This document shows positions 1 to 7,201 of a DNA stretch of 13,669 bases, one piece after another. Position 1 is the first letter of the stretch, and each line of letters starts with the position of its first letter. The notes under the pieces were generated by a model. That model was given only the letters and a program-made list of their open reading frames with translations. It was not told where the DNA came from and made no database searches. The DNA comes from Bacillota bacterium (GTDB lineage: Bacteria; Bacillota; Clostridia; Christensenellales; CAG-138). The stretch spans positions 1-13,669 of the forward strand of contig JAEWZS010000009.1 of the NCBI GenBank assembly GCA_023458355.1, given 5' to 3'. Made by a program: the position numbers and the translations under genes.

Positions 1-429
1 GTTTTCTTTGTTGTACCGCATTATTCGCCTATTCCTGCAAAGCTAATCATGATTTTTGAGAAAATCAATGAAATCGTCTATGCAGGCTGGCTGAATAATC
101 CGAAAATCAGCTCCCCGCTGCGTAACAAACCGGTCGGAATCATTGGGCATGGCGGGATGGCAGAAAATGAGAATACCCTGAGGTATTATCATGAGCAATT
201 GGTAACTCCTGTTGCGAATACTCTGAAATCTCTGGGTTTTCGCATAATCGGTGTGAATGCCGATTCACCCAATGGCGCAGCGTTTGGCTTAAAAGATGAA
301 GGTTGTTTACAAAAATCAAGTAACTCGATTTTCCCGGATATCATTCAGGATTGGGAAATGATCGAAGCAAGAATCAAGCCTTTGATTGAGAATGTGATAC
401 AGGAAGTAGAAGCAGAAACTGGCGGATAA
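1..429 (+). CDS. Flavodoxin-like NAD(P)H-dependent oxidoreductase, C-terminal part (5' end outside window)
   Basis: The reading frame is open from base 1 through a TAA at 427-429, so the gene enters from outside the window. The ATG at 49 is an internal methionine, because the codons before it read as VVPHYSPIPAKL. This resembles the loop in flavodoxin/NADPH-dependent FMN reductase proteins where a conserved Pro and Tyr precede 'iPa.lK'. The following blocks (KPVGIIGHGG, then LKSLGFRIIGVNADSP) fit the later beta strands of a flavodoxin fold, and the protein ends in a helix. Members of this family bind FMN and reduce quinones or other small molecules in the cytoplasm. The N-terminal phosphate-binding loop is not in view, so cofactor binding cannot be judged. 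The gene lies 17 nt before the Imm5-like gene and is probably co-transcribed with it. The family call is fairly sure; the substrate is unknown. Confidence 0.7.
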   Translation, partial: VFFVVPHYSPIPAKLIMIFEKINEIVYAGWLNNPKISSPLRNKPVGIIGHGGMAENENTLRYYHEQLVTPVANTLKSLGFRIIGVNADSPNGAAFGLKDEGCLQKSSNSIFPDIIQDWEMIEARIKPLIENVIQEVEAETGG

Positions 430-446
430 AATACACAGGAGATAGT

Positions 447-974
447 ATGGCTAAACCAAGAAAGATGCTTAGCAACTACGAAGCACCGTATATTCAGTCC
501 CTAATGAGATTGATTGAAACTAAGAGTAAGGCGACACTTGCAAATTGGTCGGTTGATTATGCGCAAGAGGTTCTGTTGCCTTTGTGGTACAAGCAGTATC
601 CCGATGACAATCGTCCTCTAAATGCATTGACCGCCGCCAGGGAGTGGCTGTCGGGAGCGATTAAGCTTCCTCAAGCAAAACTATTAATCCTTGCGTGCCA
701 TGCAGCTGCTCGCGAGGCGGAGGGGAATTCTGTTGCACAAGCCTCCGCAAGGGCGATAGGGCAGTGTGCATCAACCATTCATGCAGCAAAGCACTGTATG
801 GGGCTTGCTTTTTACGGAGCTCTTGCAGTCGCCTATGAGCAGTTGGGTATAGATGCATCATGGCCGCAAATCGAACTATACGCCGCTCAAGAATGCGGAC
901 GCATGGAAGAGGCACTGCGTTCTGTTGCCGTGGAGAATGAGTCAAACCCTGCAAGAATAAACCGGAGTTGCTGA
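447..974 (+). CDS. Imm5-like putative immunity protein
   Basis: This is a 175-residue, Ala-rich, mostly helical protein without signal peptide or membrane segment. The blocks ALTAAREWLSGAIKLPQAK (about 59-77), ACHAAAREAEGN (83-94) and ARAIGQCASTIHAAKHCMGLA (101-121) match what I recall of the Imm5 putative immunity family: an 'R-x-W-L-x-G-x-I' helix, an 'HAAARE' helix, and an 'A..G.....H...H..G.A' segment with conserved histidines. Imm5 was defined as a predicted immunity protein of polymorphic toxin systems, but many members are orphans, and no toxin gene is visible here. The start has an AGGAGAT ribosome binding site 5 nt upstream. It sits between a flavodoxin-like gene and a DUF4256 gene, in a series of short accessory genes. 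The family call is moderately sure; a real immunity role is unproven. Confidence 0.65.
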   Translation: MAKPRKMLSNYEAPYIQSLMRLIETKSKATLANWSVDYAQEVLLPLWYKQYPDDNRPLNALTAAREWLSGAIKLPQAKLLILACHAAAREAEGNSVAQASARAIGQCASTIHAAKHCMGLAFYGALAVAYEQLGIDASWPQIELYAAQECGRMEEALRSVAVENESNPARINRSC

Positions 975-1012
975 TAAGCTATATAACTCACGGCTATGAA
1001 ATGGAGGATTAA

Positions 1013-1579
1013 ATGCAATATAATAAGCAGGACTTGTCACAGGAGCAATGCGAGGCAATTTTTAAAATTCTTGAAGATCGTTTTGAGAAGAACATGAACC
1101 GGCATAAGGGATTAGTGTGGGCTGAAGTGTTGAAAAAGCTGAAAGCCGCCCCTGATAAACTATGGTCATTAAACGAAATGGAAAAAACCGGAGGGGAACC
1201 GGACGTAGTCGGTTTCAATGATACAACGGCGGAATACATTTTTTATGATTGTTCGGCGGAAAGCCCCAAAGGCCGCAGGAGCATCTGTTATGACCGTGAG
1301 GCGCTCGAGTCAAGGAAAGAGCATAAGCCAGAAAATAACGCTGTTGATATGGCAGAATCCATGGGCATTGAGTTGCTTACGGAAGAGCAATACCGAGAAC
1401 TGCAAGAACATGGAGAATTTGATTTAAAGACATCAAGTTGGGTGAAAACTCCTTCCAAAATCAGAAAGCTCGGCGGTGCTCTCTTTTGTGACCGTCGTTA
1501 CGGCATCGTCTTCGTATACCACAATGGTGCGGAATCCTACTATGGCGTACGTGGATTTCGCGGTCTGCTAAGGGTTTAA
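1013..1579 (+). CDS. DUF4256 family protein
   Basis: This 188-residue soluble protein is a full-length match to the DUF4256 family as I know it. Diagnostic blocks are RFEKNMNRHKGL.W (23-36), LWSLNEMEKTGGEPDVVG (50-67), YIFYDCSAESPKGRRSICYD (75-94), SRKEHKPENN (100-109), GIELLTEEQYREL (118-130) and KLGGALFCDRRYG (152-164) with VFVYHNGAESYY (166-177). The order and spacing look intact, with no sign of decay. The function of the family is unknown; the many conserved charged and aromatic residues suggest an enzyme or ligand-binding protein, but I see no known catalytic motif. The ATG at 1013 follows GGAGG at 1003-1007 with a 5-nt spacer. It is 38 nt after the Imm5-like gene and 17 nt before the DUF1801 gene, so it is probably part of the same transcript. 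Confidence 0.85.
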   Translation: MQYNKQDLSQEQCEAIFKILEDRFEKNMNRHKGLVWAEVLKKLKAAPDKLWSLNEMEKTGGEPDVVGFNDTTAEYIFYDCSAESPKGRRSICYDREALESRKEHKPENNAVDMAESMGIELLTEEQYRELQEHGEFDLKTSSWVKTPSKIRKLGGALFCDRRYGIVFVYHNGAESYYGVRGFRGLLRV

Positions 1580-1596
1580 GTATTGGAGGTACTGCT

Positions 1597-2007
1597 ATGT
1601 GGAAATGCCCGAAATGCGAACGGGAATTCAAAAACGCGGAGCAAAATCATTTCTGCGGTATAATAAACACCATAGATGACTATATTGCGGATCAAACCGT
1701 TGAGGTACAACCTCTTCTAAAAGCCATACGCGATACGATCCATACTGCCGCACCGGAAGCGACGGAGAAAATATCATGGCGAATGCCAACGTTCTGGCAG
1801 GGCGAAAATATCATCCACTTTGCTGCGTTTAAAAACCATATCGGGATTTTCCCCGGCGGTGAGGCAGTAGGGGTTTTTGAGAAAAGGTTGACCGAATACA
1901 AAACTAGCAAAGGTACAATTCAATTTCCGCTGAACAAGCCGATTGATCACAATTTGATTGCAGATATTGTGCATTGGCGTTTGGAGCAGGTAAAGCGTAA
2001 TACTTGA
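1597..2007 (+). CDS. DUF1801 (YdhG-like) protein with N-terminal zinc-ribbon-like motif
   Basis: The protein has 136 residues. Residues 1-21 carry Cys4-x2-Cys7 and His18-x-Cys20, a small zinc-knuckle-like element that often precedes this domain in Firmicutes. Residues 23-131 fit DUF1801: an initial helix IDDYIADQTVEVQPLLKAIR, EKISWRMPTFWQ (58-69), IIHFAAFKNHIGIFPG (72-87), and the closing KGTIQFPLNKPID (105-117) with a C-terminal helix. Database entries often name such proteins 'iron chaperone' because of fold similarity to frataxin-like B. subtilis proteins; that name is not proof of function. The start is supported by a GGAGG site 7 nt upstream. It lies 17 nt after the DUF4256 gene in the same run. 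The domain call is sure; the function is open. Confidence 0.85.
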   Translation: MWKCPKCEREFKNAEQNHFCGIINTIDDYIADQTVEVQPLLKAIRDTIHTAAPEATEKISWRMPTFWQGENIIHFAAFKNHIGIFPGGEAVGVFEKRLTEYKTSKGTIQFPLNKPIDHNLIADIVHWRLEQVKRNT

Positions 2008-2049
2008 ACATGCGTGGATAAAGGATATAGTAATAGTCGAGGTTTAAAC

Positions 2050-3231
2050 ATGAACTTTGAGATTGTACATCTTAAAAAGGAAACTTGGAAAGGTATCGTA
2101 CTGCCCATAAGGTATTCGACCGATCAATACTATGACGTTTCTGTGGATAAAACCAAAACAGGGTTCTCCATCACCCTTGATAAAAAGACATTCCATGAAA
2201 CCGTGGCGCATACGCCGGAGGAAAATGATTTTCCCGATAAGCTGTATGAGGAATATTGGGAAAACGCCTACGCTTGGGGTATCCTTGACAGCGGCGAGTT
2301 GGTAGCTGCCATAGAGACCGATCCGGAAATCTGGTCGAACCGCTTGCGGATTACAGAACTATGGGTAAAAGAGAGCCATCAAAAGCAAGGAGTTTGCCAT
2401 GCTCTCCTGGAACTCGCGAAGGAGCAGGCGAGGAGGGAGCGCCGCAGAGCCGTCATTTTAGAAACGCAATCCTGCAATGTGAACGCAGTCGATTTCTATT
2501 TGCATGAGGGTTTTACTTTAATCGGCCTCGATACCTGCTGCTATAAAAACAACGATTTACAGCGCAAAGAAGTACGGTTGGAATTGGGCTGGTTCCCGAA
2601 AGAGAAAAAGAAACTTTGCCGTGAGGACGTAGAAATCAGGCAGGAAACAGAAACGGATTATTATTACACGGAGCTTATGACACAGCGCGCGTTCTGGAAC
2701 AAGCACCATCTTGGATGCGACGAGCATTATCTTGTACACAAACTCCGCAAATCTAAGGACTATCTTCCCGAGTTGAGCCGCATTGCCGTAAAGGACGGAG
2801 CGGTTATTGGTTCTATAATGTATTCTAAATCGCGTATTGTCGACGGGGCAAACACGCATGATGTTTTAACCTTCGGACCGCTTTGCGTAGAACCTGATTT
2901 TCAATGCTGCGGCGTAGGCGAGCTGCTTCTACTAGAAACCATGAAAATCGCTGCACAAAAGGGTTATAAGGGCATCGTAATCTTTGGTGAACCGGACTAT
3001 TATCCGAGGATGGGCTTTAAGACCTGTGATCATTATGGCATCACAACTGCTGATGGCAGAAATTTCGATGCATTTATGTGTTTAGAGCTTGCGCCGGGCA
3101 GCATGACGGGGATACGGGGCAAGTTTTACGAGTCGTCAGTTTTTGAAGATCTTCCAAAGGATGAAGTGGATGAATACAACAAGAAATTCCCTCCTCTTGA
3201 AAAAATGCGGTTCCCAGGCCAGTGGGATTAA
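2050..3231 (+). CDS. Tandem GNAT acetyltransferase (Sat-like domain fused to YhbS-like domain)
   Basis: The 393-residue protein contains two different GNAT domains that transfer acetyl groups from acetyl-CoA. Domain 1 (about 1-182) has ITELWVKESHQKQGVCHALL (101-120), followed by VILETQSCNVNAVDFYLHEGF (135-155) and GLDTCCY (159-165), the pattern of streptothricin-acetyltransferase-like proteins; its CoA-binding loop has Cys116 where Gly is usual. Domain 2 (about 194-393) resembles YhbS: ETETDYYYTELMTQRAFWN (199-217), GPLCVEPDFQCCGVGELLL (276-294) with a canonical Q-x-x-G-x-G loop, and IFGEPDYYPRMGF (311-323). Each domain usually exists as a separate protein, so this is a fusion. I chose the ATG at 2050 because GAGG lies 7 nt upstream and FEIVHL is a normal N terminus; an in-frame GTG at 2014 lacks a binding site. 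A role in antibiotic or metabolite acetylation is possible but unproven. It is the last gene before a terminator. Confidence 0.85.
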   Translation: MNFEIVHLKKETWKGIVLPIRYSTDQYYDVSVDKTKTGFSITLDKKTFHETVAHTPEENDFPDKLYEEYWENAYAWGILDSGELVAAIETDPEIWSNRLRITELWVKESHQKQGVCHALLELAKEQARRERRRAVILETQSCNVNAVDFYLHEGFTLIGLDTCCYKNNDLQRKEVRLELGWFPKEKKKLCREDVEIRQETETDYYYTELMTQRAFWNKHHLGCDEHYLVHKLRKSKDYLPELSRIAVKDGAVIGSIMYSKSRIVDGANTHDVLTFGPLCVEPDFQCCGVGELLLLETMKIAAQKGYKGIVIFGEPDYYPRMGFKTCDHYGITTADGRNFDAFMCLELAPGSMTGIRGKFYESSVFEDLPKDEVDEYNKKFPPLEKMRFPGQWD

Positions 3232-3258
3232 AAAATCTTATTATTTTATCGTCTTATT

Positions 3259-3285
3259 AAGCGGAGCCTTCGGGTTCCGCTTTTT
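3259..3285 (+). terminator. Intrinsic terminator after the tandem GNAT gene
   Basis: A 10-bp stem, with left arm 3259-3268 (AAGCGGAGCC) and right arm 3273-3282 (GGTTCCGCTT) including one G-T pair, closes a TTCG tetraloop (3269-3272) and runs into a T tract at 3281-3285. It starts 27 nt after the stop codon, separates the accessory-gene run from the tetR operon, and is followed by another T-rich stretch at 3292-3298. Confidence 0.92.
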
Positions 3286-3308
3286 CATATGTTTTTTTCG
3301 CATTACTC

Positions 3309-3336
3309 TTGAATTTTGCAGACACCGTGCTATACT
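3309..3336 (+). promoter_or_regulatory. Sigma-A-type promoter of the tetR-kinase operon
   Basis: TTGAAT at 3309-3314 and TATACT at 3331-3336 are separated by 16 nt. Both are close to the consensus for the housekeeping sigma factor. The predicted transcription start is about 3343, leaving a leader of roughly 115 nt before the regulator's ATG at 3459. It lies between the terminator of the upstream unit and the first gene of the operon, and no other plausible promoter is seen in the operon. Confidence 0.65.
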
Positions 3337-3347
3337 GTAACTAAGAT

Positions 3348-3363
3348 GTGAATTGTAATTCAC
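3348..3363 (+). promoter_or_regulatory. Perfect palindrome, probable TetR operator
   Basis: GTGAATT-GT-AATTCAC forms two perfect 7-bp half-sites around a 2-bp centre. Its position, just past the predicted transcription start, suits repression by the TetR-family protein encoded next. Length and symmetry are typical of TetR-family operators. On its right it runs directly into CGTGTTAT (3363-3370), an 8-mer found again, in both orientations, at 8686-8711. Assignment to this regulator is inference from position. Confidence 0.6.
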
Positions 3364-3458
3364 GTGTTATCAATTTTGCATGCATCTCAATTACATTTCC
3401 CGGTTGATGTCGCTATTTTTCAACTTATTTCAACGTAACAAGTCTCTTGGAGGGATAT

Positions 3459-4112
3459 ATGTTCAAAAAGCTCACAGATCGAGAGATCGATGTTATTTTG
3501 GAGGCAGGCATTGATGAGTTCGCGCAAAACGGCCTCGATAAAGCAAACATGCACCAAATCGCAGCGAAATCCGGTGTGAGTGTTGGTGTTCTCTACAAAT
3601 ATTATAAAAATAAAGACGAATTCTTTGAGGCGTGTTTGCGGCATTGTCTAGCTGTGCTTGATGCCGTAATTCGCGAGGTGCTTTCAGGAGACGATAAAAT
3701 ACTCGTTCGGGCAGAAAAACTCATACGAGCGCTCCAAAAGAGCGCAAAGGAGCAGCCAAACTATAATGTTCTTTACCACGAGATTACCTCTGGCAGCTGT
3801 CGAAAATATGCACCCGTTTTTGCAAAAGAAATTGAAAGTATCTCCTCGGCGACATACTCGGCATTCCTTACACAAGCACAGGCGGATGGTGATATCCGTA
3901 CTGACGCTGACCCGCGACTTTTCGCATTCTTCTTTGATAATCTCCTTATGATGCTGCAATTCTCCTATTCCTGCGACTATTATCGTGAACGCTTTAAAAT
4001 TTACTGTGGCGATGATGTATTGAACGATGACGAAAAAGTGGTTTCAGAGTTACTGAAGTTCTTCGAATCGGCATTTACCTTGGAGCGCAAGCAAATCGCA
4101 CACCGAAATTGA
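3459..4112 (+). CDS. TetR/AcrR-family transcriptional regulator
   Basis: The 217-residue protein starts with a typical TetR DNA-binding domain: an initial helix (about 6-24, DREIDVILEAGIDEFAQNG) and a helix-turn-helix at about 29-50 (ANMHQIAAKSGVSVGVLYKYYK), followed by NKDEFFEACL. The remaining 160 residues are helical and variable, as expected for the effector-binding and dimer domain. GGAGGG at 3449-3454 places the start at the ATG 3459; an in-frame TTG at 3447 would overlap that binding site and is unlikely. The gene is first in its operon, 13 nt before the kinase gene, so the regulator most likely controls its own operon in response to a substrate or product, through the palindrome at 3348-3363. 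The ligand is unknown. Family confidence is high. Confidence 0.93.
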   Translation: MFKKLTDREIDVILEAGIDEFAQNGLDKANMHQIAAKSGVSVGVLYKYYKNKDEFFEACLRHCLAVLDAVIREVLSGDDKILVRAEKLIRALQKSAKEQPNYNVLYHEITSGSCRKYAPVFAKEIESISSATYSAFLTQAQADGDIRTDADPRLFAFFFDNLLMMLQFSYSCDYYRERFKIYCGDDVLNDDEKVVSELLKFFESAFTLERKQIAHRN

Positions 4113-4125
4113 GAGGGGTGACGGT

Positions 4126-5721
4126 ATGGCATATGTGATCGCTTACGACGTGGGAACAACCGCTGTAAAAACCTGCTTATTTCACTTGGACAAAAAGATT
4201 ACGCTTCTTTCTAGTGCACAGCAAGGCTATGGTCTTTATGTGCTTGAAAACGGCGGCGTAGAGCAGGATGCTGACGAATGGTGGAACGCTATGTGTACTA
4301 CCACACGTCAATTGTTTGAAAAAGTAACGGTAAAGCCGCAGCAAATCGAGGGGATATCCTTTTGTTCTCAAATGCAGGGCCTCGTGCTCGTAGATAAAGA
4401 GGGAAGTGCTGTAAGACGTCCCATGAGCTATATGGATCAACGTGCTCGGGTAGAGTTTAAAACCGGCATGGCGCATGGGTTTCAGATAAGCGGCGTTAAC
4501 GTCGTCAATCTCTTGAAAAGCCTTAAGCGAACCTGTGCCGTCTCTACAAGCGTAAAGGATCCTGTCTGGAAGTATAAATGGGTTGAAAACAACGAACCGG
4601 AAAAATTTCAAAAGGTCTATAAGTGGTTGGACGTGAAGGAGTATCTCATTCTCCGTTGTACAGGGAAGTTCGTCATGACCGAGGATTCAGCTTTCTCAAC
4701 ATTCCTCTACGACAGCCGAAACGGCAAGCGCGGCTGGAGTAAAACGCTGTGTTCCATGCTCAAGGTTAACATGGAACATCTGCCAAAAATCGTCCGATCG
4801 GCCGAAAATGTGGGAGGTCTTACCGAAAAGGCCGCGCGCGAGCTTGGATTAGCACAAGGCACACCTGTATTTGGAGGCGGTGGGGATGCGACGCTCATCG
4901 GCATAGGTGCCGGTTGTACATCTACGGGCGACACACATATTTACTCAGGTACGTCGGGCTGGGTATCGACCGTCGTCGATAAGCAAAGTGTGGATATAAA
5001 TGCCATGATGGCTGCAATCATCGGGGCAATGCCAAACAAATACAATTACTTTGCGGAAATGGAGACCGCGGGGAAATGCCTCGAGTGGGTAAAGGACCAC
5101 TTAGCACTCGACGAAATAGGAATTTATCTGGATAAAAAGCATATCACCGAAACGCAGGAATGCGTATATACGAGCCTGTACGACTATTTGACAAAAACCA
5201 TTGAGCACGTTCCTCCGGGCGCGGGCGGCGTTATATTTACGCCGTGGCTGCACGGTAACCGCTGCCCGTTTGAAGATCCTAACGCTGCGGGCATGTTCTT
5301 TAACGTTAAGCTTGAAACCGGTAAAACGGAATTGATCCGCGCTGTTTTGGAAGGCGTTTGCTATCACCTTCGCTGGATGCTCGAGTGTGAGGAAGCAAAT
5401 GTAAAAACCTCATCTACCGTACGCTTTGTGGGCGGAGGCGCGCTCTCCGACGTAACCTGTCAGATTCTTGCCGATATGACTAGCCGCACGGTAGAGACAG
5501 TGGAGGCACCGCAAAATGTCGGTGCAGTAGGTGCTGCGGCAGTTATCGGCGTAGGGCTAAATCTTATTGACGGTCTTGAGAGCATACGCGATTATATCCC
5601 CGCCGTAAAGACATACCGTCCGAATCCGGCAAGAAAAGCTGCATATGATAAAAACTTTATGGTATTTAAGTCACTGTATCGCGCGAACAAAAAGCTATTT
5701 ACGATTATGAACCAAAACTGA
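4126..5721 (+). CDS. FGGY-family carbohydrate kinase (xylulokinase-like)
   Basis: The 531-residue protein is a full-length FGGY kinase, which phosphorylates a sugar, usually a ketose or polyol, with ATP in the cytoplasm. Visible motifs are the phosphate-1 loop YDVGTTAVKT (7-16), the substrate-side motifs SQMQGLVLVD (81-90) and DQRA (104-107), GGGGDATLIGIGAG (250-263) with the probable catalytic base Asp254, SGTSGWV (274-280), TPWLHGNRCPFEDPNA (372-387), and the adenosine motif RFVGGGALSD (433-442). The pattern is closest to xylulokinases, but substrate specificity in this superfamily cannot be read from these motifs, so I give no symbol. A GAGGGG binding site precedes the ATG. It is 13 nt after tetR and 22 nt before the PLP enzyme. 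Together with the class II aldolase it suggests a kinase-then-aldolase route producing DHAP and an aldehyde. Confidence 0.92.
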   Translation: MAYVIAYDVGTTAVKTCLFHLDKKITLLSSAQQGYGLYVLENGGVEQDADEWWNAMCTTTRQLFEKVTVKPQQIEGISFCSQMQGLVLVDKEGSAVRRPMSYMDQRARVEFKTGMAHGFQISGVNVVNLLKSLKRTCAVSTSVKDPVWKYKWVENNEPEKFQKVYKWLDVKEYLILRCTGKFVMTEDSAFSTFLYDSRNGKRGWSKTLCSMLKVNMEHLPKIVRSAENVGGLTEKAARELGLAQGTPVFGGGGDATLIGIGAGCTSTGDTHIYSGTSGWVSTVVDKQSVDINAMMAAIIGAMPNKYNYFAEMETAGKCLEWVKDHLALDEIGIYLDKKHITETQECVYTSLYDYLTKTIEHVPPGAGGVIFTPWLHGNRCPFEDPNAAGMFFNVKLETGKTELIRAVLEGVCYHLRWMLECEEANVKTSSTVRFVGGGALSDVTCQILADMTSRTVETVEAPQNVGAVGAAAVIGVGLNLIDGLESIRDYIPAVKTYRPNPARKAAYDKNFMVFKSLYRANKKLFTIMNQN

Positions 5722-5743
5722 AATGCGGGAGGGATTTTGACCT

Positions 5744-7201
5744 ATGAAACCGAATTACCGTTATGTTGATGCAAAAAAGGTTACGGCACAGCTTGACGAG
5801 TTGATCAAACAGCCAATTTGCAGCATTAATAAAGAGGCACTGCAAAAGTACGAAACAGAGTATTACGGTAAGAAATGCAAAGCTTCATACGAGATGGTAG
5901 AAAAGGCGATTAAGGTAATCCCGGGCGGCGTACAGCACAATCTCGCTTTCAATTACCCGTTTCCGCTTGTATTGACAAAAGCGGAAGGCAACAGGCTTTA
6001 CGATATCGACGGCAACGAGTATTTTGACTTTTTGCAAGCAGGCGGTCCTACGGTGCTTGGGAGCAACCCTAAGTTTGTACGGGAAAAGACAGAAGAGTTG
6101 TTGGACACTTGCGGGCCTTCCACAGGTCTTTTTCACGAATACGAATATAAGATTGCACAAAAGATAACCGAACTTGTACCCTCCGTAGAAATGGTTCGCA
6201 TGTTCGGTTCAGGCACAGAGGCCTGCATGGGTTCTATCCGAGTCGCAAGGCTCGCTACAAAAAAGAAAAACATTGTCAAAATGGGCGGAGCATACCACGG
6301 ATGGAGCGACCAACTAGCCTATGGCATACGGATTCCAGGTACCAAGGGATTGCAGTCTGCAGGCGTGCCCGGCTATGTGTTCCGTCACACACAGGAGTTT
6401 TTCCCCAATGATCTTAACGACCTCGAACACGTTTTACGCATGAACACATTAAATGGAGGCACAGCAGCGGTGCTGCTCGAACCAATCGGTCCCGAGAGCG
6501 GCACGCGGCCGGTGAATTTTGACTTTCCGGCAGGCGTAAGAAAGCTTTGCGATAAATACGGTGCACTCCTAATCTTTGATGAAGTTGTGACAGGCTTTCG
6601 TATGGGTCTTGGAGGTGCGCAGGAATATTTCGGTGTGATGCCCGATCTGACCATATTCGGCAAGGTAGTAGCGGGAGGTTACCCCGGCGCGGGCGTTATC
6701 GGCGGTAAAAAGGAATTTATGCAATACTTAGGCGCAGGGCTTGACGGGCATGGAAAGAAAGCACTCGTCGGCGGTACTTTAGCCGCAACGCCTCTTAGCT
6801 GCTGCGCGGGGTATCACACAATCTGCGAGATTGAACGAACAGGTGCATGCGAAAAGGCAGCGAAGATGGGAGATCGCCTCACAGACGGCCTAAATGCGCT
6901 TATCGATAAGAAAAAGCTTCCGTTCGTTGCATATAACGTAGGCTCTATCTGTCATCTTGATACGGTTGGTACAATGCACTTCGCCATCCGTTGGACGAAA
7001 CCCTGGCAGATACCGAGCATACTCAAAGAAACCTCGAAACGTAAAAAGGAAATGCAGCATATGGGTGCAGCCTACATGGCAGAAGGGCTTGTAACGCTTG
7101 CGGGTAACCGCATGTACACGAGTGCGGCGTACACCGAAAAAGATATCGACGCAGCGCTTGCGGCATTTGCGCGCGTTTTTGACAACATAGAGGTGATATA
7201 G
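5744..7201 (+). CDS. Class III PLP-dependent aminotransferase/aminomutase (glutamate-1-semialdehyde aminomutase-like)
   Basis: The 485-residue protein has the aminotransferase class III fold. It shows the phosphate-binding loop FGSGTEACMGSIRVARLAT (154-172), the ring-stacking region AYHGWSD (183-189), LLIFDEVVTGFR (275-286) with the pyridine-nitrogen-binding Asp279, FGKVVAGGYPGAG (305-317) with the Schiff-base Lys307, and GGTLAATPLSCCAG (343-356). These resemble glutamate-1-semialdehyde 2,1-aminomutase, but true HemL is about 430 residues; here there is an N-terminal extension of about 45 residues before the usual start near GGVQHN, and no haem gene is nearby. Position between a sugar kinase and an aldolase points to an amino-sugar, amino-aldehyde or amino-alcohol substrate instead; this is inference. 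The stop codon abuts the ATG of the aldolase, so the two are translated together. A GGGAGGG site lies upstream. Confidence 0.88.
   Translation: MKPNYRYVDAKKVTAQLDELIKQPICSINKEALQKYETEYYGKKCKASYEMVEKAIKVIPGGVQHNLAFNYPFPLVLTKAEGNRLYDIDGNEYFDFLQAGGPTVLGSNPKFVREKTEELLDTCGPSTGLFHEYEYKIAQKITELVPSVEMVRMFGSGTEACMGSIRVARLATKKKNIVKMGGAYHGWSDQLAYGIRIPGTKGLQSAGVPGYVFRHTQEFFPNDLNDLEHVLRMNTLNGGTAAVLLEPIGPESGTRPVNFDFPAGVRKLCDKYGALLIFDEVVTGFRMGLGGAQEYFGVMPDLTIFGKVVAGGYPGAGVIGGKKEFMQYLGAGLDGHGKKALVGGTLAATPLSCCAGYHTICEIERTGACEKAAKMGDRLTDGLNALIDKKKLPFVAYNVGSICHLDTVGTMHFAIRWTKPWQIPSILKETSKRKKEMQHMGAAYMAEGLVTLAGNRMYTSAAYTEKDIDAALAAFARVFDNIEVI

Noticed and set aside
49..429. Complete 126-residue protein starting at the ATG 49
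   Set aside because: The frame is open to base 1, and the codons before 49 encode a conserved flavodoxin-fold loop, so the gene is truncated by the window edge.
2014..2049. GTG start at 2014 for the tandem GNAT
   Set aside because: No ribosome binding site precedes it, while the ATG at 2050 has GAGG at a good distance and fits the usual N terminus.
3447..3458. TTG start at 3447 for the TetR regulator
   Set aside because: It overlaps the GGAGGG site that serves the ATG at 3459.
4177..4611. Minus-strand open frame of 144 codons opposite the kinase gene, and other minus-strand frames in the window
   Set aside because: They lie wholly opposite strongly conserved + strand genes, match no family I know and lack convincing start signals.
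5744..7201. Naming the PLP enzyme hemL
   Set aside because: Length, N-terminal extension and operon context do not support a haem-pathway role.
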